In this document: positions 1 to 6,530 of the stretch, in pieces | Position numbering within the stretch: position 1 is the first letter of the stretch | How the letters are laid out: each line of letters starts with the position of its first letter | Assembly: GCA_963821345.1 (NCBI GenBank) | Contig: CAWGDM010000002.1 | Coordinates: forward strand, 1-64,000 | DNA length: 64,000 nucleotides | From: WHSW01 sp963821345 | GTDB taxonomy: Bacteria > Actinomycetota > Thermoleophilia > Solirubrobacterales > 70-9 | Direction: 5' to 3' | Notes under the pieces: model-generated | Databases searched by the model: none | Seen by the model: only the letters and a program-made list of their open reading frames with translations | Told to the model about the DNA's origin: nothing | Position numbers and translations under genes: made by a program

Positions 1-30
1 CCGAGACCGCACCACGCGTTGCCATCGTGA

Positions 31-228
31 GGGAACCAACCGGCTGATAACGGGTTCGTCCCGACCGACGAGGCGATAGACGACTGCGAGCGGCTGAGAG
101 AGGGCGGGTGGCTCAGAAGCAAGACGCTCGGCAACGGCGACTGCAGCTACTGGTGGACAGCCGAGGCTGAGATGGCAATCGACCTCGACCGGCTCAAGGC
201 GTTCGGCATGGAAGGGCGGCAGAACTAA
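31..228 (+). pseudogene. Possible remnant of a small phage-type protein
   Basis: This frame stays open for 65 codons after a stop at 28-30 and ends at TAA 226-228. The peptide has a coding-like composition (EGGWLRSKTLGNGDCSYWW, then a charged helix ending GMEGRQN). No ATG, GTG or TTG lies in its first half, so the start is missing or lost upstream. The phage-type genes at 1201-1899 suggest a common origin. I do not recognise the family; it could be chance. Confidence 0.25.
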
Positions 229-275
229 TGCCCTCGGGTGACCGGCCGGCCGGACCTATGACCGCGGCGAGCGGC

Positions 276-686
276 CTACTCCGACAGCCGGGCGGCTTCG
301 AGGGCGTCGGCCGGGTTGGCGTAGGACTTGACTTGGACGACTCTCCCTTCCCGAAAGGTCCACACGTAGGCGTAGTCGGCCTGCATTTCCACCCCGCTTT
401 CCCTGCCCTTGCCGCGCATTCGATGGCAGGAGACCACTTCGTTCTCCGTGCCCCGGACCCACTCGAGGTCAACCGCGAACTCCGTCCACGGCTCCGCGAA
501 CCGAGCCCATGCCCTCCGCAGCCCGGTGTGCCCGATGTAGGTCTCGCCAACATGATCGGGGAGGGCGTCATCCACATAGACAACTTCGGGGTCGATCAAC
601 GTCAGATCACCGAGTTCGGTGGCGTCGCCATCGTTGACCCACGATTCCCACCACTCTCGGATCGCCTCCACGTTCTCCTGCGACAT
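276..686 (-). CDS. SnoaL/NTF2-like protein, downstream cassette of a pair
   Basis: A 136-aa protein of the SnoaL-like (NTF2 fold) superfamily, a small alpha+beta cone with an internal pocket. Members are cyclases, isomerases or of unknown function; no substrate can be assigned. It opens with the MSQENVE signature, has the amphipathic first helix (AIREWWESWVNDGD), the middle strands with GKGRESGVEMQADYAYVW, and closes with ADALEAARLSE, a variant of the usual EAAGLSE tail. Its start follows the stop of the gene at 690-1088 after exactly three bases (GCG), so the two are one transcript. The Shine-Dalgarno GGAG lies inside the upstream gene's last codons. Probably cytoplasmic; no signal peptide. 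Confidence 0.85.
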   Translation of the reverse strand: MSQENVEAIREWWESWVNDGDATELGDLTLIDPEVVYVDDALPDHVGETYIGHTGLRRAWARFAEPWTEFAVDLEWVRGTENEVVSCHRMRGKGRESGVEMQADYAYVWTFREGRVVQVKSYANPADALEAARLSE

Positions 687-689
687 CGC

Positions 690-1088
690 CTACTCCGACA
701 GCCCGGCGGCTTCGAGGGCCTCTTCTCGGTCCATGTACTCGTGGGCACTGGCCGCCTTGCCGTCACGCAGGGTGTAGACGTGGGCCAACTCCATCTCGAG
801 CGGGATTCCGCTCGCGGCTCCATGGCCGACGAAGCGCACCCACAGAAAGACCTTGTCGCCGCTGCCGCGGGCCTCGAGCGGTTCGACGGTCAAGTCTGGG
901 TACGCCTCGACCCAGCTGGCGAACTGCCTTCTGATCGCGTCGATCCCCCTGTGGATCGAGGAGTCGGGGTCTTCGCGGGCGACGTGGTACTCGGCGTCCG
1001 GGTGCCAGAACCAGAGCTCCGGCCTTTTCTCGCCAGCGTTGAACCGGCGATATCCATCGAGCACGATCTCGACGTTCTCCTGCGACAT
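690..1088 (-). CDS. SnoaL/NTF2-like protein, promoter-proximal cassette
   Basis: A 132-aa SnoaL-like (NTF2 fold) protein of unknown substrate. An open frame continues 50 codons upstream, but the true start is the ATG of MSQENVEIVLDGYRRFN, because the upstream codons are the conserved promoter-like element shared with other family members. The body shows the DPDSSIHRGIDAIRRQF segment after the first strand and ends EEALEAAGLSE, the family tail. It is the first gene of a two-gene operon with 276-686 (spacer GCG). A GATACT hexamer nine bases before the ATG suggests a leaderless or nearly leaderless transcript. Confidence 0.85.
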   Translation of the reverse strand: MSQENVEIVLDGYRRFNAGEKRPELWFWHPDAEYHVAREDPDSSIHRGIDAIRRQFASWVEAYPDLTVEPLEARGSGDKVFLWVRFVGHGAASGIPLEMELAHVYTLRDGKAASAHEYMDREEALEAAGLSE

Positions 1089-1139
1089 CGCCCACGCAGT
1101 ATCCCGCGGCCCCGGGGGGAGGGTCGCTCGCACCGTTCC
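1089..1139 (-). promoter_or_regulatory. Conserved upstream element of a SnoaL gene (GATACT type)
   Basis: Read on the minus strand, this ends CCGCGGGATACTGCGTGGGCG immediately before the ATG. The same core stands before the SnoaL genes at 5911, 10165, 17836 and 23821. The GATACT hexamer (1098-1103) resembles a -10 box and ends nine bases from the start codon. A farther block with GGGAACGGTG and GCGACCC is also shared with 17836 and 23821. No convincing -35 is seen. Confidence 0.5.
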
Positions 1140-1200
1140 CGGGATCTCCAAGATCGCCGAGTGGCAGGCTGGGAAGAAAACGAATGCTCGGGGTGAACGC

Positions 1201-1518
1201 ATGACGAAGGGCGCCGGCGCCGAGCTTGAGCAAGCCATCCGCTCGGATCTGCCCGAGTCGGCCGAGCTCGATCCCCGCGAGGAAGCACTGCTGAAAGCCG
1301 CGATGGCTCAGGCCGATGACCTCGCAGCCCTTGAGGCCGACATCGCAGCCCGCGGCCGTGTGATCGACGGCGTGGTCAACCCGAGTGTTCGGGAGGCGCG
1401 GCAGGGCAGGACCGTGCTCGGGCGCCTGCTAGCGGGCATCGACCTACCCGCCGCGGCCCCGGTCACCGTGCTCCGCGCTGAACGCGCGGCCAGGGCCCGT
1501 TGGCGGCAGGCGTCGTGA
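1201..1518 (+). CDS. Phage small-terminase-like protein
   Basis: A 105-aa protein, ATG start at 1201. The string AARGRVIDGVVNPSVREARQ followed by LGRLLAGIDLPA is the pattern I associate with small terminase subunits of actinophages, which bind the phage DNA and recruit the large subunit for packaging. Recognition is from memory of the motif, so the family name is tentative. No large terminase, portal or capsid gene follows; the next gene is an unrelated-looking 108-aa protein. With the integrase tails at 2780-3444 this suggests a decayed prophage or satellite. The frame extends 116 codons upstream as an artefact antisense to the SnoaL gene. Confidence 0.5.
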   Translation: MTKGAGAELEQAIRSDLPESAELDPREEALLKAAMAQADDLAALEADIAARGRVIDGVVNPSVREARQGRTVLGRLLAGIDLPAAAPVTVLRAERAARARWRQAS

Positions 1519-1572
1519 GAGTTTCGAGCCGGCAAGACGGCCCCGCCCTACGAGCGCGTCGGGCTCACCCTC

Positions 1573-1899
1573 TTGATCGGCCCGCTAGACGAGGAGTTCT
1601 CCGCCGCCGAACTTGAGGCCGCATGGAGTGCATACGGCGAGACGATGATGTCCGACTGTCCGAGGAACCAGCCCGGTCATAGACCCTGGGCGTTCTGGGC
1701 GTTCGTCGTCGGCGAGCACCCCGAGGGCAAAGAGGATGAAGTCCTGGCGCTGGCCGAGCGCGACTTGCTCTCAGAACAGGAACTCGCCGCCCTGGCCGAG
1801 CGCCGGCGGTGGCGCAACATCAACACCGGCGTCGAGCACACCGACGAAGCCGCGGTCGAGCTGTACGAGCGCGTCCGTGAGGCGCGGCGCCCCGCGTAG
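1573..1899 (+). CDS. Phage-type hypothetical protein
   Basis: A 108-aa acidic protein that I cannot name. It has RPWAFWAFVVGEHPE near residue 36, then a helical stretch (LLSEQELAALAERRRW) and ends VREARRPA. Genes of this look sit beside terminase genes in actinophages, which fits the neighbour at 1201-1518. The first usable start is TTG at 1573. The frame is open back to 1519, and those codons (RAGKTAPPYERVGLTLL) also look coding, so the real N-terminus may have been longer and its start lost. Treat as a surviving phage gene or fragment. Confidence 0.45.
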   Translation: MIGPLDEEFSAAELEAAWSAYGETMMSDCPRNQPGHRPWAFWAFVVGEHPEGKEDEVLALAERDLLSEQELAALAERRRWRNINTGVEHTDEAAVELYERVREARRPA

Positions 1900-1920
1900 G
1901 CTCCGAGGCGACCTAACCCG

Positions 1921-2082
1921 TTAGTAGCCCGGTCCACCCATCGGTGGCTTCACAGGCGGGGGAGGCGGCGCACCGGGCTTGCCGTGGCGGTCCATGACCC
2001 GCTCGCGTTCGCGCTTTTCGGAGTGAATCACCAGCCACACGACTGCGATAACCCCGAGCAGGCCAATCAGTAGATAAACCAC
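1921..2082 (-). CDS. Small single-pass membrane protein, copy 1 of a tandem pair
   Basis: A 53-aa protein beginning at GTG (VVYLLIGLLGVIAVVWLVI) with one N-terminal membrane helix, then a basic segment EKRERERVMDRHGKPG and a proline-rich tail. It is clearly homologous to the neighbour at 2067-2357, which has RSERRERQRLKDRHGKPE after its helix, so the two are tandem duplicates. The reading frames overlap by 16 bases. Function unknown; the basic cytoplasmic tail would sit on the inner face of the membrane. It is too short to appear in routine gene calls. Confidence 0.45.
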   Translation of the reverse strand: MVYLLIGLLGVIAVVWLVIHSEKRERERVMDRHGKPGAPPPPPVKPPMGGPGY

Positions 2083-2357
2083 GAAACCAGGCTACACCCG
2101 GGGATCGGCAAGGACACGGACCAAACGGGGGGTCCAACGACCCGGCCTATTAGTTCGTAGCCGTTGATCGTGGCCCAAACGATCACCGCTACGGCGACAA
2201 CGAACACAATGGCAATTTGGATTTTCTTCGCCACCGGCGGCGGCCCCTCCGGCTTGCCGTGGCGGTCCTTGAGTCGCTGGCGCTCGCGCCTCTCCGAGCG
2301 AATCGCCAGCCACGCGACCGCCACGACCACGACCACGGCAATCAGGACGGCAACCAC
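2067..2357 (-). CDS. Small two-helix membrane protein, copy 2 of a tandem pair
   Basis: A 96-aa protein with a first membrane helix (VAVLIAVVVVVAVAWLAI), the cytoplasmic motif RRERQRLKDRHGKPEGPPP shared with the gene at 1921-2082, and a second helix (IAIVFVVAVAVIVWATI). The last 25 residues overlap the start of the downstream gene and may not be under selection. No enzyme motif is seen. The pair probably arose by duplication; the longer copy has gained or kept a second helix. Both are transcribed away from the structured repeats that follow on the right. Confidence 0.45.
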   Translation of the reverse strand: MVAVLIAVVVVVAVAWLAIRSERRERQRLKDRHGKPEGPPPVAKKIQIAIVFVVAVAVIVWATINGYELIGRVVGPPVWSVSLPIPGCSLVSWFIY

Positions 2358-2392
2358 TGGCCCAATCCATAACCGAGGTCGCGCCGTTTTTT
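2358..2392 (+). repeat. Isolated 3' end of the structured repeat
   Basis: The segment ending GCGCCGTTTTTTG resembles the 3' ends of the copies at 2594-2777 (GCGCCGTTTTTG) and 22713-22863 (GGGCCGTTTTTTG), and is preceded by a similar ATCCATAACCG / ATCTATCAACG stretch. The GGAGACGGA stem is absent, so this would be a 5'-truncated copy. Alignment is by eye. Confidence 0.3.
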
Positions 2393-2448
2393 GGGAGGGA
2401 TGCCGCCCAGGATCGCCGCCTAGCGGAGCTCACAAAACCGCGGCCCAA

Positions 2449-2570
2449 TCGCCAGGGAGACGGACTAATGCGGGGGGCACACCGATCCGTCTCCCAACTA
2501 ACGGGTACACGCCTAGGGCCGGTAAGTGCCTCACCGGCCGGTTGGGACGGGTACCCGACTAACCACCGTA
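2449..2570 (+). repeat. Structured repeat, copy A
   Basis: A perfect 10-bp inverted repeat, GGGAGACGGA at 2455-2464 and TCCGTCTCCC at 2486-2495, encloses a 21-nt loop. It is followed by a second hairpin GGCCGGT / ACCGGCC (loop about 10 nt) and the palindrome CGGGTACCCG. Copies B and C have the same first stem and a different but equally stable second stem. No open frame explains the conservation. The orientation given is that in which copies B and C end in a T run. Confidence 0.5.
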
Positions 2571-2593
2571 CTCCTGCGGGCGGTGGCGCGACC

Positions 2594-2777
2594 GGAAACC
2601 GGCAAGGGAGACGGACCAACCTTGGGGCAGGACGATCCGTCTCCTGGGGGCTACCTCGACCCGCCGTGGCCCCCCGCGCGGGACGGGGCCACCGGGTTGG
2701 GAGTACCCCCTACTGGTCAATCAACCCCGGGCCAGGGCCTAATCGGCAATCAACGCCCGCTACGAGCGCCGTTTTTG
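2594..2777 (+). repeat. Structured repeat, copy B, abutting a truncated integrase
   Basis: Starts with ACCGGAAACCGGCA, then GGAGACGGA (2607-2615) pairing with TCCGTCTCC (2636-2644). The second domain is closed by GGGGG (2646-2650) with CCCCC (2706-2710) and contains ACCCG..TGGCCCC pairing with GGGGCCA..CGGGT. It ends ATCAACG...GCGCCGTTTTTG, and the integrase fragment begins at once, so the repeat sits at a breakpoint in that gene. Copy C has the same lead-in, stem I, ATCAACG and T run. Confidence 0.55.
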
Positions 2778-2779
2778 TC

Positions 2780-2978
2780 ATGGCGTCGGCGGCGATCACG
2801 AAGCTCGACGCCTACGCGGTGCAGTCCTACATGGGCCACCAGCACTACTCGACCACGCAGCGGTACCTACATCACAAGCCGAGGCGTGACGACGCCGCCA
2901 AGCTGGCCGCAGGCGTTCGGGGAACCCGAAGCCAACGACCCAACGGAAGTGCTCGATCAACCAGTGCCACAGGAGTAG
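2780..2978 (+). pseudogene. Tyrosine recombinase (integrase) C-terminal fragment, frameshifted
   Basis: The translated piece reads AVQSYMGHQHYSTTQRYLHH, which carries the GH and the catalytic tyrosine (RYLHH) of tyrosine recombinases. These enzymes cut and rejoin attachment sites for phage and island integration. Only about the last 65 residues remain: the arm-binding, core-binding and HDLRHT parts are gone, the 5' break lying at the end of structured repeat copy B. After KLAA the frame changes by one base to continue FGEPEANDPTEVLDQ to the stop. The gene cannot be active. Confidence 0.7.
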
Positions 2979-3014
2979 GCTCGGGGTTGTTAAATCACGA
3001 CGGAGGAGGCCCCC

Positions 3015-3323
3015 ATGTATGCCCGGATCGCACGGTTTGAGGGTGGCGACACGTCGCAAATGGAAGCCGTGATCGCCGGCGCCCGCGAGATGATCGACTC
3101 GAACTTCGACTCGCCGCCCGAGGGTTTGGAGGGTTCTAAGGCCGTATGGATGCTGGTCGACCGCGAGAACGCCAGGGGGCTCGGCATAACCCTCTTTGAG
3201 AACGAGGAGGACCTGCGTCGCGGCGATCAGGCGCTCAACGCGATGTCGCCAGCCGTCGACGCCGGCCAGAGCCGCTCGAGTGTCGAAATCTACGAGGTAG
3301 CCCACCGCAGGGAGCGCGACTAA
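3015..3323 (+). CDS. Antibiotic-biosynthesis-monooxygenase-like (ABM/dimeric alpha-beta barrel) protein
   Basis: A 102-aa protein beginning MYARIARFEGGDTSQMEAV after a good ribosome site (GGAGGAGG, 5 bases before ATG). The ferredoxin-like layout, with an initial strand, a long helix, AVWMLVDRENARGLGITLFE and a second helix (ALNAMSPAVDAG), fits the dimeric alpha-beta barrel superfamily. Members include small heme-free monooxygenases, but many have no known activity, so the enzyme role is not supported. It lies between two integrase remnants and may be cargo of a former element. Confidence 0.65.
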   Translation: MYARIARFEGGDTSQMEAVIAGAREMIDSNFDSPPEGLEGSKAVWMLVDRENARGLGITLFENEEDLRRGDQALNAMSPAVDAGQSRSSVEIYEVAHRRERD

Positions 3324-3324
3324 G

Positions 3325-3444
3325 GCCCTCCATGCCAAGTTGGCCGAGGCGTTCGAGCCCGACGAAGCGGGCACCGTTGCGGGCACCAAACTGAGCACAA
3401 CTCAGGACAACTCAGAGCAAGAAGCCGTGCCTGAGCAGGGCTGA
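3325..3444 (+). pseudogene. Second integrase C-terminal tail, next to a tRNA-Cys scar
   Basis: The frame reads LHAKLAEAFEPDEAGTVAG, then TKLSTTQDNSEQEAVPEQG and stops at 3442-3444. This matches the extreme C-terminal tail of actinobacterial tyrosine integrases (KLAEAFEP... with a polar tail). Only about 39 residues remain, with no start. It ends 26 bases before the tRNA-Cys 3' half, the normal position of an integrase relative to its attachment site, so it records a second integration event besides 2780-2978. Confidence 0.5.
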
Positions 3445-3470
3445 AGGCAACCCGGCACAACGCGACGTTC

Positions 3471-3514
3471 GGCCTGCAAAGCCGTTTACGCCGGTTCGAT
3501 TCCGGCAGGCGCCT
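3471..3514 (+). pseudogene. tRNA-Cys 3' half (attachment-site scar)
   Basis: CGGC-CTGCAAA-GCCG gives an anticodon arm with anticodon GCA, followed by a T arm GCCGG-TTCGATT-CCGGC and the acceptor strand AGGCGCC plus T. The D arm and 5' acceptor strand are absent: the upstream bases do not pair with AGGCGCC. Integrative elements that target tRNA genes carry exactly such anticodon-to-3'-end copies. It is therefore read as an att site, not a working tRNA. Confidence 0.65.
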
Positions 3515-3635
3515 TCGGCATGGACAAGCCATAAACGGCATGGGCAAGCCATCTGCGCCACCTTTCGACGAGCGTCTAACTCCCGCTCAAGACCGCTGAA
3601 GACCGCCTGAACCGGGTGCTGACTGGCGCACGGCC

Positions 3636-3722
3636 GGCGCATCCGTGGCGCAGGAAGGGGGAGGGGCAAGGCGGGAATGGCCCGGTACGCAAGCAAATAC
3701 ATACCGCCCCGCCACACACGCC
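3636..3722 (+). repeat. 85-bp direct repeat, copy R1
   Basis: Begins GGCGCATCCGTGGCGCA and continues through GGGGCAAGGCGGGAA to AGCAAATACATACCGCCCC. The copy at 7079-7162 matches it closely in the same orientation, and a shorter piece lies at 5601-5634. Arms GGCGGG and CCCGCC enclose about 30 bases. Not coding; the flanking 280 bases (3515-3796) hold nothing else I can name. Confidence 0.6.
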
Positions 3723-3796
3723 TGGCTGCGAAAGCTGCGCGTCAGGGCGTCGGAGCTAAGGCCGGCTGCGCCGCCGAGCGGATCAGCGCGCGCCCC

Positions 3797-5455
3797 TTAC
3801 TCACAGGCGCTGGTTGTGTCCTTGCCGCTCCCGCCCTTGCACTTGTCGGCACCGCCGCCGCCGACCAACTTGTCCCTACCGCTCCCCCCGATCAGCGAAT
3901 CGCCCCCGCCGCCGCCGAGCAGCCTGTCGTTACCGCCCGCCCCGCAGACCAGGTCCCTGCCCCCGCGCCCCAGGATGCGGTCGTTGCCACCGAGCCCGGC
4001 GATTACATCTCGCTTACCAGTCCCCTGGATCACCTCACCGCCGACCGTGCCGGTCAGCGACGCCATCTTTCCGCGGCACGTGCCGGGGGTAGCGGTCGTC
4101 GGCGGTGGTGGGGGCGGTGGAAGCTCTCGGGAGAAATAGGAGATCGAATCGTCGAGCCGCGAGGCGGCGAAGACCGAGGTGCCGTCGGCGCTCACAGCGA
4201 CCGCGATCGGATCGTCGAGTGCGGCCTGCGCCGGCACCGAGCAGCCGGCGGCCGCCGTGTCGGCGAAGCAGCCCTGGAAGCTGAGGCCGCCGGTGGCGGG
4301 GTCTCGGGTGAAGTGTGAGATCGCGTCGTCGAGCGCGGTGACGTAGACCGACTTGCTGTCCGGGCTCACGGTTACTCCCTGCGCGGTGCCAAGGACCGGT
4401 TGTGCGGGGACCGAGCAGCCGGCGGCCGCCGTGTCGGCGAAGCAGCCCTGGAAGCTGAGGTTGCCGGTCGTCGGGTCGCGGGTGAACTGAGAGATCGAGT
4501 CGTCGTTCTCCGAGACGGCGTACACCGATGTGCCGTCGGCGCTCGCCGCAACCCCCTGCGCGCCGTCGAGCGCCGCCTGCGCCGGCACCGCGCAACCGGC
4601 CGCGCCGGTGTCGGCGATGCAGCCCTGGAAGCTGAGGTTTCCGGTCGCCGGGTCGCGGGCAAAGTGTGAGATTCCATCGTCTGCGTGGGACGCGACGTAG
4701 ACCGACTTGCCGTCGGCGCTCACTGTGACATCGAAGGCCTCATCGAGCGCCGCCTGCGCGGGCACCGTGCAACCGGCCACCGCCGTGTCGGCGACGCACC
4801 CCTGGAAGCTGAGGTTGCCGGTCGTCGGGTCGCGGGTGAACGAGGAGATCGAGTCATCGTTGAGGGACGCGACGTAGACCGACTTGCCATCCGCGCTTAC
4901 GGCGACCGCGAGCGCGCCATCGAGCGCCGCCAGCGCGGGCACGGCGCAGCCGGCCACCGCCGTGTCGGCCAAACAACCCTGGAAGCTGAGGTTGCCGGTC
5001 GTCGGGTCGCGGGTGAAATGGGAGATCGCGCTAGTGAACCGCGACGCGACGTAGACCGACTTGTTGTCCGGGCTGACGGCGACTCCGAAGGGACCGTTGA
5101 GTGCGCCCTGCGCGGGGGACGAGCAACCGGTCGCCACCGAGCCCGCTACGCAACCCTGGAAGCTGAGGGTGCCGGTCGCCGGGTCGCGGGTGAAATGGGA
5201 GATGGAATTGTCGCCCGACGAGGTGACGTAGACCGATGTGTTGTCCGCGCTCGCGGCCACCCCGTGCGCGTTGTCGAGCGCCGCCACCGCCGGCACGGAG
5301 CAGCCCGCCACCGGCGTGTCGGCGAAGCAACCCTGGAAGCTGAGCTGCCCGGTCTCGGCCGAGGCGATCCCGGCTCCGAGCGCGATCGCAAAGATCGCCG
5401 GCGCCACGACCACGATCGTCGTCCGTACCCCCCGCTTACTTCGGGCGAGCACCAT
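3797..5455 (-). CDS. Secreted seven-bladed beta-propeller protein with RTX-type C-terminal repeats
   Basis: A 552-aa exported protein. The start chosen is ATG 5453-5455, giving a clear signal peptide (MVLARSKRGVRTTIVVVAP... ending GIASA); the frame upstream is not secretory. Seven repeats of about 59 residues follow, each starting LSFQGC, containing AGC...P, VSADGKSVYV and ISHFTRDP, the style of lactonase/YVTN beta-propellers. Two cysteines per repeat suggest one disulfide per blade. A proline linker leads to a CRGK...GTxGRDVI domain of nonapeptide-like glycine/aspartate repeats (GLGGNDRILG, GGGGGDSLIGGSGRDKL) that would bind calcium outside the cell. No enzymatic residues are recognised; adhesion or surface binding is likely. 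Confidence 0.85.
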   Translation of the reverse strand: MVLARSKRGVRTTIVVVAPAIFAIALGAGIASAETGQLSFQGCFADTPVAGCSVPAVAALDNAHGVAASADNTSVYVTSSGDNSISHFTRDPATGTLSFQGCVAGSVATGCSSPAQGALNGPFGVAVSPDNKSVYVASRFTSAISHFTRDPTTGNLSFQGCLADTAVAGCAVPALAALDGALAVAVSADGKSVYVASLNDDSISSFTRDPTTGNLSFQGCVADTAVAGCTVPAQAALDEAFDVTVSADGKSVYVASHADDGISHFARDPATGNLSFQGCIADTGAAGCAVPAQAALDGAQGVAASADGTSVYAVSENDDSISQFTRDPTTGNLSFQGCFADTAAAGCSVPAQPVLGTAQGVTVSPDSKSVYVTALDDAISHFTRDPATGGLSFQGCFADTAAAGCSVPAQAALDDPIAVAVSADGTSVFAASRLDDSISYFSRELPPPPPPPTTATPGTCRGKMASLTGTVGGEVIQGTGKRDVIAGLGGNDRILGRGGRDLVCGAGGNDRLLGGGGGDSLIGGSGRDKLVGGGGADKCKGGSGKDTTSACE

Positions 5456-5600
5456 CGGATGATCGTCGCTGATCGCGGCCCGGAGATCAACCCCAGCCGG
5501 AGGCCGGGGTTCGACTCCCGTCGCTCCCGTCCCACACAAACCGTGTACCACGTTCGCTACCAAATCGACGCCTAAACGGTCGGCTTCGGTCGCTGCAGGG

Positions 5601-5634
5601 GAGGGGTCAGGCGGGGATGGCGCGGTGCGCGAGC
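5601..5634 (+). repeat. Partial copy of the 85-bp direct repeat
   Basis: GAGGGGTCAGGCGGGGATGG followed by CGCGGTGCGCGAGC matches the central part of the repeats at 3636 and 7079 and then diverges. It lies in the 455-base gap between the propeller gene and the next SnoaL gene. Apart from it, and a weak tRNA T-arm-like string at 5505-5529, that gap shows nothing. Confidence 0.4.
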
Positions 5635-5884
5635 CCGGCGTAGTGGGAGACCCGTTGCGGCCGTTCGCCTAAACATCGCGCGGGCCCGTCGGCTGGAGAC
5701 CGCTTAGGGCCATACGCGCAACATTTGGCGCGCGCCGGTCGCTGGCATTGCGAGGGGGCCTCGGCGATCACCACGATCCCCGCCTGCATGCCACCCCCCT
5801 GTTATCCCCCTCACTACTTGGCAAATAACCGGCCATTTTTCTGACCGGTCCGGGCGCAGAGACCACCTGCGGCTCGGTTGCCCC

Positions 5885-5910
5885 CCGTGCCGCGAGATAC
5901 TGCGTGGGCG
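5885..5910 (+). promoter_or_regulatory. Conserved upstream element of a SnoaL gene (GATACT type)
   Basis: CCGTGCCGCGAGATACTGCG followed by TGGGCG runs directly into the GTG start. GATACT (5896-5901) ends nine bases before the start codon. Upstream of CCGTG the sequence differs from the other copies, so only the core of about 25 bases is shared here. Confidence 0.5.
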
Positions 5911-6303
5911 GTGTCGCAGGAGAACGTGGAGACGCTCAAGCGGATCGCGGCGGCTTGGAACCGGCGCGATCTGGAGGCGTGGCTCGGGTTCATGCACCCC
6001 GAGATTGACTGGCAGGGAAATTTCACCCGGCTGGAAGGCACGCAATTTCGCGGTCGTGAGGGAATGAGGCTCTATTGGTCGGAGACCAACGCCGCTCTTG
6101 AACTGGTGGTGAGCTTCGATGAGATGCGCGATCTGGGCGACACCGTGTTGGGTCTGGGCCACCTGCGTGGGCGCTCGCAGGGAGGTATCCCAATCGACAC
6201 CCAGTACGGGATTGTCATCAGCTTTCGGGACGGTCATGCCGTCTCGGGCAGCGACTGGGACAGCCACGCCGATGCCCTCAAAGCCGCCGGGCTGTCGGAG
6301 TAG
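5911..6303 (+). CDS. SnoaL/NTF2-like protein (GTG start)
   Basis: A 130-aa SnoaL-like protein, start GTG at the position where its relatives have ATG (VSQENVETLKRIAAAWNRRD). It contains the family landmarks: the tryptophan after the first helix (WLGFMHPEIDW), a REGMRLYW helix, a GRSQGGIPIDTQYGIVISF strand pair and the tail ALKAAGLSE. Single gene; no second cassette follows its stop, where the sequence reads TAGCGAACGG rather than TAGGCGATG. Function and ligand unknown. A GTG start would lower translation if the transcript is leaderless. Confidence 0.85.
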   Translation: MSQENVETLKRIAAAWNRRDLEAWLGFMHPEIDWQGNFTRLEGTQFRGREGMRLYWSETNAALELVVSFDEMRDLGDTVLGLGHLRGRSQGGIPIDTQYGIVISFRDGHAVSGSDWDSHADALKAAGLSE

Positions 6304-6530
6304 CGAACGGCGCTTTGCGCAGCGCGCCAGCCTGGTGAACGGGAGCGCCGCTTCAAAAACCAGCGCCGCGTCCACTTGTGCTGCTGGGGGCCCGGAGGGA
6401 CGCGAGCATCCTGCCTTGTCTTCGGGTTGGTTGGGGGTTGACCCGCGAGCCTGCGGCCGGATAGGCTCGTCTCGCCAGCGGGACAGCCCGCAAATAGGGC
6501 CCCTGGCATTACCCAAGGGAGGAAACATTG

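Noticed and set aside
2485..2560. Integron attC-like pattern (CCCAAC ... GTTGGG) in structured repeat A
   Set aside because: The terminal R and Y bases of RYYYAAC/GTTRRRY do not fit, the other two copies lack the pattern, and no IntI is present.
5505..5529. T-arm-like string CGGGG-TTCGACT-CCCGT with a 7-base acceptor-like tail
   Set aside because: Only three of five T-stem pairs form and no anticodon arm precedes it. It is too weak to call a tRNA scar.
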